From the NCBI GenBank assembly GCA_023853785.1, contig JAJIRX010000890.1:45284-109283 (forward strand): a stretch of 64,000 nucleotides of DNA. Reading direction: 5' to 3'. The stretch comes from Psilocybe azurescens. Lineage: Eukaryota > Basidiomycota > Agaricomycetes > Agaricales > Agrocybaceae. Positions 1 to 10,800 of the stretch are shown here, one piece after another; within the stretch, counting starts at the first letter, position 1, and every line of letters begins with the position of its first letter. Under the pieces are notes generated by a model. That model made no database searches, was not told the DNA's origin, and saw only the letters and a list, made by a program, of their open reading frames with translations. The translations under genes and the position numbers were made by a program.

Positions 1-497
1 GCCGATAAGTTCCAACAGTAGATTTTAAGGACTTCCATCGGGTTTTGAAGGAGTATATAAAGTGGGGAGTATATGCTCCAATATCACTCGAGTCTCGATT
101 CGTCTCTTCGCCGTCTTTCGTGCAAACGTGTCCTCGTTTAGGAGCACCTGTGAATATAGTATTTAGTCCACATCTTCTTCGATTGAGGCCGAACAGAACT
201 TCGGAATGTAGCTGAAAACCGAGAGTTGAAACCGATGGTTGTTGGAAGATGTGAACAAAGTTACGAACAGGATTTGTCGACACTGCCACCCATCAACCGA
301 ACGCGTGATCGCATTAATTTTCGTAGATAAGAAAGATGTTTGGAAGAGGTCGTCAACGTTAAATCATATGTATTATACATGAAATGGTTATCTGCGAGTA
401 TAAGTACAACTACAAGGTGTCCCTGGACTGAAGCCTAGTACATATCAGTGTGTACAATCCAGCCATTAGTGTACTTGGTAAACGGCGATGGAAGTAT
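1..497. other. Left flank, no gene seen
   Basis: No convincing reading frame, RNA gene or repeat is visible on either strand. The stretch lies downstream of the metallothionein gene, so it should contain its 3' UTR and terminator. I cannot place either one from the sequence. Confidence 0.4.
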
Positions 498-859
498 CTA
501 GCATTTGCATTCCGAGGGCTTGCAAGTGCATCTGGGATAGCAATTAGAAACATAAAACAGAGAAATAGCTGCATGTAAACTCACGAAGCACATGTGCAAG
601 TAGAGCTACCACAGCCGCTTGCAGAAGATTGGGAGACAGGGGTCCCACAGGTGCATCTGCAAAACGAAGTCAGCATCTTCGTCAGTTGAGAGCGGCTGTT
701 AAGAACTCACTTATTGCACTTGCACGACGTACAAGGTGCAGCTGCTGCAGGCTTGGGAAACAAGGGTGTTCTGGACGGTCTAAAGAAAAAGAAAAATGAT
801 AAGCATTCAGTTATACTCTCGGACCTCGGTCAAGAAAGGGGAAAGGAACCTACCATCAT
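498..859 (-). CDS. Metallothionein, 52 aa, four exons
   Basis: Small cysteine-rich protein expected to bind Cu, Zn or Cd through thiolate clusters in the cytosol. On the minus strand the exons are 859-854, 779-733, 656-585 and 531-498, joined by GTAGGT, GTACGT and GTGAGT donors and AG acceptors. The total is 159 nt, closing exactly in frame at TAG. The product starts MMTVQNTLVSQACSSC and ends CTCKPSECKC. It has 11 Cys: one CSSC, four CxC motifs (CTC, CTC, CTC, CKC) and one lone Cys, with no aromatic residues and no His. The TVQN start followed by an early Cys cluster resembles, as I recall them, known basidiomycete metallothioneins. A different exon 2 end at the GTGAGT near position 713 breaks the frame, which is why I chose the GTACGT donor. 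A TATA box lies about 85 nt upstream. The gene stands alone; metal-responsive regulation is likely from the family, but I did not identify a metal-response element. Confidence 0.82.
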
Positions 860-942
860 CTTTATCGTTGCTTGGAAGTTATCGAAGTGAGTGACGGTAT
901 GTGTATGGGTTTCTGGAGGCCTCCATTTCATCCCCCTCCCCC

Positions 943-950
943 TTTTTATA
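943..950 (-). promoter_or_regulatory. TATA box of the metallothionein gene
   Basis: Read on the minus strand the sequence is TATAAAAA, followed by G-rich DNA. It sits about 85 nt upstream of the ATG at 859, which fits a start site near 915 and a short 5' UTR. An ATG at 931 lies above the expected start site and is probably not used. Confidence 0.55.
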
Positions 951-1440
951 ACCCTCGGCGGTGTTGATCTTTATTTTGGTTCCCTGGGCGAGGCATTTGT
1001 GCGACACCAATTAGGGACCGAAGATCCTTCGATCAGTAAGCGATGACGTATGCTGGACACCTGATTGGATTCAGAAAATGCCTCAACGCACGTGCTAGGT
1101 AGGGAGACTTGGCCGAAGAGTCAGGCGCCCACTAACAGCCACACGCGAGGCAGAAAACTGAGGCTTATAGGATTTGGATTGTAATTGTCTAAGAAAACCC
1201 GGTGCACTCATCGCATTGAACTACGGAGTAACAGAACCTGAATGGTATTGGTACAGCAAACGACGCTTGAAATGCAGGGCCATCAATGATCCTATTCTAC
1301 TTGATATTTCATAATGGTAGAAACCACGGCTTGTCTTTAGGATTTGGGGAATGACGAGGAAATAAAAGAACCTGAAAAATTAAACGAACTGGATACGATG
1401 AAGTCGTGATGATAAATCTCGTCCACAGTCCAGTAGATAC
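951..1440. other. Upstream region, no gene seen
   Basis: Upstream flank of the metallothionein gene. Both strands carry only short frames with no recognisable domain, so this is annotated as intergenic. Confidence 0.35.
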
Positions 1441-3480
1441 TCATTATGTCTACGAAGCGCGCTCGATAGAGGAGAAAACTAGACAGATCAAGCTGAGTAC
1501 ATCAAGTACAATTGAAGACCGTTGGAGCTCACAAATGAAGAAAAGGTCCAAAGTGTCAAGATCGCGTGCGACTCTCTGTTGTGTGTTTAATTCGCTGGAT
1601 GTGTGATGCCAAAGGTGATACTGAATGTCCAAAATGAATTAAAATTGAATGGGAGTCCTATGGGCATCAACGTTAGTGAAATGACAATAAATCTCAAGAC
1701 CTCACTGACCAAGCACGATCTCTTTCATTGACGAGACCTGGTCAAACGAAACAAGACTGATGCGACTAATAGAGTTATTAATTTCAAAAAAAACTAGAGA
1801 TAGAGAAAAAGAATGGGAATGGGAATGGGAAGAAGCCTGATCAAGTTGGCCGCTGTTAGACGTGCACAGAAGCAGAACACATTAATACTCACATATCGAA
1901 AAAAAATCCAAGGTGTTAGGACCTAACTAGACTCATGGAGGCTTAGTTCGGCTGATCATATGTTGATACATTGTTCAACAGATAGATGATAGGATGCTTG
2001 GCATGCAGCTTTCGGCTGTCGTAAGTTGGACAGTCAATCTCGACTAATTGACGACGATGTTAAAGATGCATAGTATTGAAGTCGTGAGTCCTATAAGGGC
2101 TGAAATTAGCAAGAAACGGCAGGTTACAAGAACACTCACGAGTCACCAGTAATAATATTTCTATGATTGAGATCGGGTTGTTGAGTCTACGATGCTGGCT
2201 GCGTCAGAAATTCTACAGTATAATTATCTGAGTATGTTAGACCAGGATACTCAGTAAGAAAGCTTACCAAAATAGGTTTTCCTCACGAAATGTATTTGAG
2301 GTAACCTTTGGGGCCAAGGCTGTCAATGTTATAAGAAAAGCATATGATAAGATGGATTGGAATTTAGAGGAGCATGGTGGTAAACATAGTCCGGATTCTT
2401 TTTCCATCGTTCCGATGTAGGCGCTGAACCTGGAAGCTATTACAAAAAGATCAGGGAATAACATTAGAACAGCCATGAACTAGGAACACACCTCATTCCA
2501 ATGTCCGCTTGCTAAACTCGACCACAACGCAGGCCAAACAATTACATCACACCCACCCCTGTGATTCCCAATAGAAGCGACGATGACATGCAATCTGGTG
2601 GTACTGCTTGGGGGGTGGGGGACATAACAGCATTTCATATTCACCCCCGCAGCTCTCTACTAGAAGGCGACGATGGCATGCAATCTAGCGGTACTGTTCT
2701 CGGGGATGCCACACATCAAGGCGAGGTGAGGGCAGCGCACTAACTGCCTCGCCCATGGCTAAATCGCTGGGATTAGGCCATACCGCGCAGCCCCAACCCA
2801 CCAGGCCGGACTACGCGGCCGGAATGGAGTGGTATACTTCTTGCTGTGTTCGTTGGCCGGTGTGAGCGAGTCTGTATAAGGCGTTGGTTAGTCGGTTTCA
2901 GGGCGATAGAACTGACGCTGGAAGTTGATTTGACAAATGGCCAATACATGGCTCAAGGCGCGGTCACGGAAATGCTGAACGCAGCTGTTAGTACAGGTCT
3001 GATATGGGCGAGATTAACTCACTTGCGTGTTTATATGCTTTGCCAGTCTAAGATAATGAAGAGGGTATATATCATCTTCACCGATGCTGGGGGTCGTTCT
3101 TGACAGATGGCTCAAGGCGGGTCATGGAAATGTGGAATACTGAACACCGTTATTAGAACAGTTCTAATAAAGGCGAGATAGATTTTACTTACGCTTTTCA
3201 AAGGTGAGTCATTGCGAAAGGAATTAAGAGGATGTATATCATCCTCTGCTCTGATCGTCGTCGTCTACAGTGGCTGTAGAGTAGAGCAAGGTAGAATAAG
3301 TTGAGGTTCCTCTTCCATGAGATGGCGGTGGAAGAGAGGCGAGAGACGACCAGGAAGTTCTCTACGAACGTCTCATTCTTATACCAAATTGTGGTATGTT
3401 ATTGTTTGCTTCGCTCTGTCATACGCGATCATGGAACTATTCTAAAAAGGAAAGCTATTTCCTAAACAGAGGGGCCACCA
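1440..3480 (-). repeat. Dispersed repeat R1, copy A (left arm)
   Basis: This block is clearly but imperfectly similar to 26740-28660 (copy C, same orientation). Its inner part, about 2250-3470, matches 6770-7930 (copy B) in inverted orientation. All copies share a GC-rich core (2740-2870 here) and repeats of a module ending in CCGCCTTGAGCCAT on the minus strand. They also share a segment similar to the last codons of the DUF6535 gene at 6760-6824. Read on the minus strand, modules are bounded by plausible GT donors and AG acceptors, but I find no long conserved frame. It may be the decayed 3' part of a DUF6535-type locus or a non-autonomous element. The outer limits are estimates from eye alignment. 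Confidence 0.65.
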
Positions 3481-4216
3481 ATTCCTACGGGTTGTTATAT
3501 TTGAAAGAGTCGGCCTGGGCCACCTGGCGAGATTGGGATTGAAGTCGCTGAATAAGGTCCTTTGCCACATATTTTTTCTGAGTAAATAAAAAGAGTCGCT
3601 CCATTGTTGGGTTGCAATAGGTAACATACTGCCATTGAACAGATCGGCTCTTTTTTTGCTGAAAGGTATTCATGAGAATTACTGTTTCGGTAACTGTTGA
3701 GCAACGGGTGAGGTGCCTGCAGTCTTGTTGGATGAAAAGAATGAGGTGATTTTCTTGACTGACTTCCATTATCAGGCGGTATCGGGGTACTTGGCCAATA
3801 CTTAGCACTAGTCGAATCTCTAGAAATGTTGTATCACTTGTCATACTAAAATAGAGGAGAATACTTGATAGCTCCATTTAGGGCTTTGAAATGTTCCAAA
3901 GGGCCAAAGGTTCTGTCAAATTGTTTCCAAGAGAATTTCAATCTGGACTTTAATCTGAACTTCAATACATATCAGTCTGATTATTTCCGATTATACCCGA
4001 GCCCTTTCCAGTCACTAACGCCCATCACGAGGTCGAACGAAAAGACAGTTCATGAGCCTAGTCCATGCTAGCAGTTAAATACAAACCACACGTTATATAA
4101 CGCCTGCTAAACTTCTGACAAGGATTGATCTGCTTCCGCTGTGTGAGCCCTGGTATAAACGGAGTCGAGAACACATCGACCTGCATGAACTCTGCCAACG
4201 GCACATTCTAAGTAGT
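3481..4216. other. Upstream region of the DUF6535 gene
   Basis: A minus-strand open frame of 130 codons (3485-3877) shows no domain I recognise and overlaps other frames, so I do not call it a gene. The stretch probably holds the promoter and 5' UTR of the plus-strand gene beginning at 4217. Confidence 0.35.
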
Positions 4217-6824
4217 ATGGAGCAGGCATCGGATCATCAGGTGCGAGACAAGTTCTAACGAATGATATTAATTTTTCACATTTCCTTCAGCATGATACTA
4301 CCTCTCGCAATGAACCTAAATCACGGAAGAGATGGAAAATGGATGACCCCTTTCAGTACGCCCCTCCCAAACCGGATGGCGAGCCTTGGACCACGTTGCT
4401 GGAGCCACCTTTGAAGATGGACAAGATTCGGTGTGATGCCTGGAAAGATGAAGTACAGAATTTATTGATCTTTGTGAGTTGTGTCCCACATCCGTTATTA
4501 GCAAGCGCTAAAATAATCAAGGCTGGACTTTTCTCGGCCGTTGTAACGGCTTTCGTTATTGAATCTTACAAAAGTCTTCAGAGAGACTCAACTAACGACA
4601 TTGTCAGTTTGCTATTCCACATCGCATCACAGCTTGATACGAACACCGGCAACAACTCTTCCATTTTTTCATCCCCATCATCCCTATCGTTTTCTCCTAC
4701 TCCGTCGTCAATCCGGATCAACACATTCTGGTTTCTTAGCCTTGTGCTTAGTTTGACAACGGTGTTGATTGGTATTGTGTCACTTCAATGGCTTAGAGAA
4801 TACCAAAATTATAGCAGTGTTCCACCAAGGGATCAATTTGCTATATTTAATATGCGCAGAGAAGGACTCGATCAGTGGCATGTCCACAAGGTATTCACGG
4901 CCATGCCCCTTCTCCTGCAATGTGCTCTGGTGCTATTCTTTGCAGGATTGATCGATTTCTTACTGGCCTTTGGAGACCTTGCAGTTGTGATACCTGTCAG
5001 CATCGTGATAGGATTCACGCTGCTCTTCCTTGTCCTCACCACAATTTCCCCAACGCTTCAGGGCCTGTCTCTCTTCCTTCATTCCTTTACTTCAGTCCCA
5101 TATTTCTCTCCGCCAGTGCAATGTCCTTATAAATCCCCCCAGTCTTATGCTGTCCGTGCAATCTCTTTGCCACTTTTTCGTTTATGTCATTATCTCAACC
5201 CTCAAATACGTTCATTTAGCCTGAGAACCCGACATTATATCAACGAGTTGTTTTCCACGACAAATGCACTACCGCTTATCATCCAAAAGGACGACTTTAC
5301 AAAATATATCATATATAGCCATAGAACCTGGACGGATTTCGATCTTACCTGGCTCAAAATACGGGATGCATATATGCGCTGCGTCTACAATCGGCCATTG
5401 GAGCAAGAGCAACTCGGCTTTGTGTCTGAGTCCACCCTTCCAATTTATGACATTGTCGAAGGCTTGACTTCCCAAACTGTGTATAATCCCGGTCCGGCAT
5501 ATCACTGCTTCGCAGAAATCTGCGACTCTGCGCTTCTGCCCCTGCGTAACCGTATATCAGGAAGGGATCAACATTGCCAAAACGCGTATCTTCATGACCT
5601 CATATCAGCCTACTTGCCTTGGAACGATACGTGCATATCCGAATTCTTTGCAGTCCATCGCTGGAATGAAAGACATTTAATAGAGGCGATCTTGAAACAC
5701 CAAAATTTATTCAATTTCTTGTATTTCTTGTCGTTGCGAACACGGAAACCTGTGATGGAGGTACACATGCAGGAAATACAACTAAGGCTAATATCACACA
5801 TGTATCAAACAAGGTACGAAATTCTCCCAAAGGACCCCGAGCCCTGTTTGCCTATCAGTCTCGTTCTCGGAGACTTCGTTTCGCATTACTGTCGAGACCA
5901 ACATGTGTCCGAGCAGATTTATAATGGTAAGCTTGTCTTTCATTTTGATGCCATACTATTGGACAATTACTGATTAATTGCGTTCACAGATATTTCCTGG
6001 CAGATAGCTCAAGTCGCCTTATCGATTTTTGAAGAAATTAGCCAACTCACCCGAAAAGCCAAACGCCTGGCACTTGTTCACTCTAACCAGGCCCAACGTG
6101 CCTCTCTTCGTGCCTTTATGACACATTTCCGATCCTTCACCACCGATGCCCTTGATTGGTCAGTTTGGGAGACTCGTCACCCAGCAAGCTGAACGTCGAC
6201 ATCAAAGACGCTTTTCGGGAAGTCGCCATTTTCATCCAGGAGCGCCTCGAACATAAAATCACGACAAGGCTGGCTGAGACTTTGGCTCAGCCAAGTCTGC
6301 TTTTCTATGCTTCGGCGCTGTTCATACAGGAGCACAGTCAGCTACCGCTCGGGCTCGACAGTCTTTTCGACTCCCTGTACGCCACTGTGTGTAGATACAA
6401 GAAGCTCACTATAGACCTTGATAGAATGGACGCTGTTATAGAGGAGCGGCTACTGGCAGAAGATCAGGTGGCGATGAATGGCGATATACTTTTCTCGACA
6501 AATTGGTGGACGATCTTCAGATCACGTTTCGTGAATTACAACAAGGCGCCCGCAGGGCAGAATCAAGAGCATCCTCTCGATCAATCCTTGCCAGTTATGG
6601 CCGCCGTTCCAGGTCCAGACGATTTTATTGCCGAATATGAAGGCTCGGAATTAGCTGGAAGAGAAGATTCAATCATCGATTTCTCTTACGTGGTATCCGA
6701 CGCAGGCGAGCCGGAAATAGCACAAAATACGAGTATCAGCTCCAGCGTATCCTGTTCGGAAAATAGCTTTCCTTTTAAGAATAGTTCCACGATTGCATAT
6801 GACATAGGGCGAAGCAAACAATGA
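4217..6824 (+). CDS. DUF6535 family membrane protein, one frameshift
   Basis: Agaricomycete-specific membrane protein of unknown function. Exons: 4217-4240, 4291-4473, 4522-5926, 5990 to about 6158, then the open frame to 6824. Starting at 4217 (MEQASDHQ) joins in frame across the 4241-4290 intron to MDDPFQYAPP. Splicing out 4474-4521 gives the DUF6535 signature LLIFAGLFSAVVTAFVIES, followed by the second-helix motif VLIGIVSLQWLREYQ and two further hydrophobic segments near residues 185-240. That 48-nt intron is a multiple of three and has no stop, so an unspliced copy would also read through. After DALDW near 6159 the frame must shift by one missing base to continue into a 220-residue tail (KLNVDIKDAFREVAIF to IGRSKQ). 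Without that, it stops at 6190. No 26-nt intron could repair this, so the gene is either broken or miscalled at one base. Inverted R1 repeats lie on both sides, and R1 copy B overlaps its 3' end. Confidence 0.75.
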
Positions 6825-7930
6825 CATACCACAATATGGTATAAAAACGGGACGTTCATAGAGAACTTCCGCATCATCTCTTACCTCTCTTCCACTGCCA
6901 TCTCATGGAAGACTCGCCTCAATCCATCTACCTTACTCTACTTTACACTCATTATAGATGACGACGATCATATTACAGAACGATACATGCTCTCGTCCCT
7001 TTGCGATGGACCTCCTCCGAAATGTGAAAGTAAGACCAATCTCGCCTTTATCAGTATTTTACTGACGTCGGCATGAAGCATTTCCACGATCCCGCCTTGA
7101 GCCATTTATCAAGAACCACCCCCATAGACAGTGAAAACGACATATACCCTCTTCGTGACGTTCTTGGATAGTTGCGTCATCCAAAAGCGAGTAAGTTAAA
7201 AATCATCGCCTATACACCGTACTAACAGTTGCGTTCAGTATTTCCGTGACCCCGCCTTGAGCCATTTGTTGGCCATTTGCCAAATTAACTTCCAGCGTCA
7301 GTTCTATCGCCCTGAAACCGACTAACCGACACCTAATGCAGACTCGCTCACACCGGCCAACGAACACAGCAAGAAGTATACCACTCCATTCCGGCCACGT
7401 AGTCCGGCCTGGTGGGTTGGGGCTGTGCGGTATGGCCTAATCCCAGCGATTTAGCCATGGGCGAGGCAGTTAGTGCGCTGCCCTCACCTCGCCTTGATGT
7501 GTGGCATCCCCGAGAACAGTACCGCTAGATTGCATGCCATCGTCGCATTCTAGTAAAGAGCTACGGGGGTGAATATAGATTGCTGGTGCTTCACCTACCT
7601 CCGCCGTGAGCGGTGCCATTAGATTGCATGCCATCGTCACTTTCTATTGGGAACCGTGGGGGTTAGTAATCGGTTCTCCCGTGTTGTAGTCGAGTTTGGC
7701 GAGCGGAAGTTGGCGTGAGGTGTGTTCGTCCTATTTCGTCGTCTAGGCACTCTTGGCTGATCATCTTCTCATAGCTTCCACATCCAATGTCTACCTCAGA
7801 ACAATGGATTAAGAACCTAGACCATGTTGTCATTATGCTTGTCTAGATTCTGTTTCATTCTTTCGTCTGTTCTGCTGTATAACAGTAACGACGTGTGATT
7901 GCCAAAAAATATGCATCCCTTGAGAAAGCT
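6770..7930 (+). repeat. Dispersed repeat R1, copy B (inverted arm)
   Basis: Inverted relative to copies A and C. It begins inside the last codons of the DUF6535 gene and runs through the GC-rich core at 7370-7520 to about 7930, ending near CTATTTTGGTGAG. Two copies of the CCGCCTTGAGCCAT module sit at about 7083-7113 and 7242-7272. The second is preceded by GTAAGT, a CTAAC branch-like site and TTCAG, which looks like an intron. Together with copy A it brackets the DUF6535 gene as a roughly 1-kb inverted repeat pair. The right limit is approximate. Confidence 0.65.
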
Positions 7931-8773
7931 CTATTTTGGTGAGTTCTCTGGTTACCCATCGATGTACAAGGGTGCTCAACAGGGTGTTTTTTAGACTGGC
8001 TAATGTAATTAATACGTTCGGCCTACGGTACCACAGTCAATTCTAGTTCTCAGTCATAGGAAAGATCGCTACTGGTGCATAATCTTGTGCCATTCTTTTT
8101 CCGTTTAACGCTAATGGCATCCTTCGTAGGATTCTTAACTTCAATGATATGCGTCTTTAATACCATCGCCTATTAGTCGTTGTAAATTGAAAATTTACAA
8201 TCAGCCGAAGCCTGCCTAAGTTTAGTCGGTCTTGACGTTCTGGCTTCCTTTTGATATGTGAGTTTTCACTTTGTTCTCGTTTAGAGAACGCCTGACGATG
8301 GCCGACTTAATTAGGTATTCTGTTTCCTTTCCTTTTCTCTTTCTTATATATAAACGCTTCTGGTTTCATCGTTCTCTATAGTCCCATCTCTTTTCTTTTC
8401 TTTTCTCAGGTCTCACCGATGAAAGTGATCGTACCTAGTCAGTGCTTTCTTGCTGTCTCGAAATCTATTGATGTTTCGCTAACGTCGATGCCCATAGGAT
8501 TCGCGAGTAAATAATCCATCCTCAGCATCTAATGCTAGTCACCAAAGCACACATACAATCAATCAAACGAATCGTACGAGAACTTGACGCAAAGCACCTG
8601 TTCGTAATAGGTGCATTTCGATTTTTCTTGAGCCCGCGCACAGTTAATTCAATGCCACATTCCCACCAGATATTCATAGTGTAGTTCTTCTCACAGAGCC
8701 ACTGAACTTTTCTTCTTTTCCATTTATATTGTAAATCATGTCCATATTATAATCAAACATACATTTCATGTCT
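7931..8773. other. Intergenic; possible tiny spliced ORF at 8419-8587
   Basis: No conserved gene is visible. A TATATATAAA motif near 8345 is followed by ATGAAAGTGATC at 8419. A plausible 67-nt intron (8431-8497, GTACCT to CATAG, with a GCTAAC branch site) and 29 more codons ending at TGA 8585-8587 come next. The 33-residue product is Ser/Thr/Asn-rich, has no CaaX end or signal peptide, and resembles nothing I know. It may be chance. Confidence 0.2.
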
Positions 8774-9862
8774 TTAGCAATTAGCCAGCTGAGTCGTAAG
8801 CGCAGCCTGCTCTGCTGTGTCAATTGTCAACAAATAGAAGTGTTTGACCGTTACCCATGCGCGAACGTAAGTGCAGACATAACTCGCGAGGGGTGGAAGA
8901 AAATGGGCTACATCTACATTCATATTTAGCCACTTTGGAAACCTATACACTAGGAGAGAACAGTACCTCTATCTCCTGTATTTCAGGCAAATGAGGTCAA
9001 TTTTTTTACTAATACTCCTGTATGGACTGGGTGCACACCTTTCGATTCATTTAGACTTTACATCAAGAACAATTTGTGAGCGCCTGTAGGTCCGAAGCGC
9101 TTGTAGTGACACTCACTTGTCGGTTATAGCAACGAGCTGGGGACGAGTAAGGTCATTTGCGAAGGCTTCTCGCTGAGCAGGAGTCCAGTCTCGAGCCCCA
9201 GACAGCCATGCCTTGTTGGTCATATCGACGGTGAATATTTTGATAAATAATAAATTAGAAGTCATCTTTACCTCTTTCAAGGGCACAAGATGATCCTGAA
9301 GGAACCGTCTAGCGTTAAATCTATTAATAATGTGCCTTCTTAACAGACACTCACGATATCGAGATCGCTGGCAAGAGTGGTCGGGACGCCGTCATAGGGT
9401 GATACCCAATTTCCCGAAACTGACGCACAAGCGTTGTTTGTGACGACATTGGTGCCATCGCGTTTGAGCACGGCTATTAGGGTAGTATGGTCACTGAGTG
9501 AGAGATATAAGGGCAGCTTGAGAGGGGCGTACTCTCTCGTGTATCACAATTTCCAGAGACTACGAGAGGGTGAATGCCGACATTGTGAGGAAGGATCGTG
9601 AATTTACGCACTGAGATCCCATGTCTTAAACAAAGAGCGACTGTATGGAGGGTCGTTGGAGTCGACAGCAACTACAACTGAAAGATTATAGATATAGGTT
9701 AGATCACCCAAGAGCGAAAGCAAGACAAGATAACGTACGCTCGGAAAGGAACTGTCTGGCAGTCTCACCATCAACGGGGGTCGGAATGTCACGACGGAGA
9801 GGGGAGGATAGCACAGCTACAGAGACTGCGAGAATTGACAGAAAGGTATTACGAATGTACAT
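8774..9862 (-). CDS. Secreted HNH nuclease-like protein (DUF1524 type), 206 aa
   Basis: Predicted secreted nuclease; I infer non-specific DNA or RNA cleavage from the family, with no direct evidence for the substrate. Nine exons: 9862-9739, 9677-9612, 9559-9533, 9473-9355, 9295-9272, 9211-9117, 9055-9039, 8975-8967 and 8913-8774. They total 621 nt and close exactly at TAA. MYIRNTFLSILAVSVAVLSS is a signal peptide. The core SGNWVSPYDGVPTTLASDLD is followed by DHLVPLKEAW, the DHxxP motif of the HNH/beta-beta-alpha metal fold. Then come FANDLTRPQL, NESKG and CTYVRAWVTVKHFY. Exon 8 is only 9 nt and supplies the residues between the KG and DVAHF. The paralog at 25141-26230 has the same exon sizes, except that here an extra intron splits KE from AW. 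No frameshift is seen. An exact substrate or role (nutrition, defence) cannot be read from the sequence. Confidence 0.82.
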
Positions 9863-10800
9863 TCTTCCTGATTGTACGTGCACTGACGGGAAGGAAGAGC
9901 TTGTGTAGATGCGCCTTTTCAATCCAACGGTGCTCTTCTTCTACATCGGAAAAGGCCACATAATTCGCTTCTCTGTTAATAAAACGCATGGATGATGGAT
10001 CTTATCTAAGACGAACCATAAGCTGCGATGTCCTAAATTTAACACAAGACTGGAAATTCACCCATAATGAGCATCCTCGGTCGAACGTGCTTGCCATTGT
10101 CGAGATGGCGCATCAACATCTAGTTCTTTCATTGGCAGGAGCTTGTGGGAATTGACCTTTAATTGAAGACCGGTACTATAGACAGAGTACATAGTCCATT
10201 CAATCTCCTCTGGTCTACGTATGTCACTGATTGGCCCACCTGACAGCGGGGATGGTACATGTAGATCAAGTTTCCCCAGTTCAATAGAAAGTCACTGATC
10301 AAAATCCGTTTTTAATCTTCTTTTATCACATAGTAGTGGAGAGAACTAACATAGATTTGACATGGAACATTTCCAGACTTTGATATACTGCCAGTTGACA
10401 CAAGATTGACAAGCGGTGGCTTTTAATGTATTGCAAGAGCCCAAAGTCAGAAGGTTGAGAATAAAATATACAGTCAGGTAATCAAGTGAGCATATATAGC
10501 AATTGGAGAGGCGGAGCAGAAGAAAGGAGAGGAATCCGAGCCCTCATGAAATTGGAGTCGAGTTGAAAGGGAGCAAAAGGAAAAGATAAACATCATGTGG
10601 TCGTGGAATCATTTATCCAAAACAGATCTAAGTTATCACCAAAATAATGGACCATACACACTACACCAACCGAACTTTCATCTGGTCGCCTTCACACAGT
10701 TACGCTATGAATACTATATTCAACCCACGATATGGAAAATTCATGAGAGTGGAAAGATAACATCATATACCATCTTATCAGCAACTTCAAAGGCCCCCAG
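9863..10800. other. Intergenic between divergent genes
   Basis: Shared upstream region of the minus-strand nuclease gene and the plus-strand monooxygenase. A CATATATAGC motif near 10492 could serve transcription to the right, which would leave a long leader. Frames at 10595-10804 show no domain. Nothing else is recognised. Confidence 0.4.

Noticed and set aside
3485..3877. Minus-strand 130-codon frame
   Set aside because: No recognisable domain; it sits between R1 copy A and the DUF6535 promoter and is not conserved in the other R1 copies.
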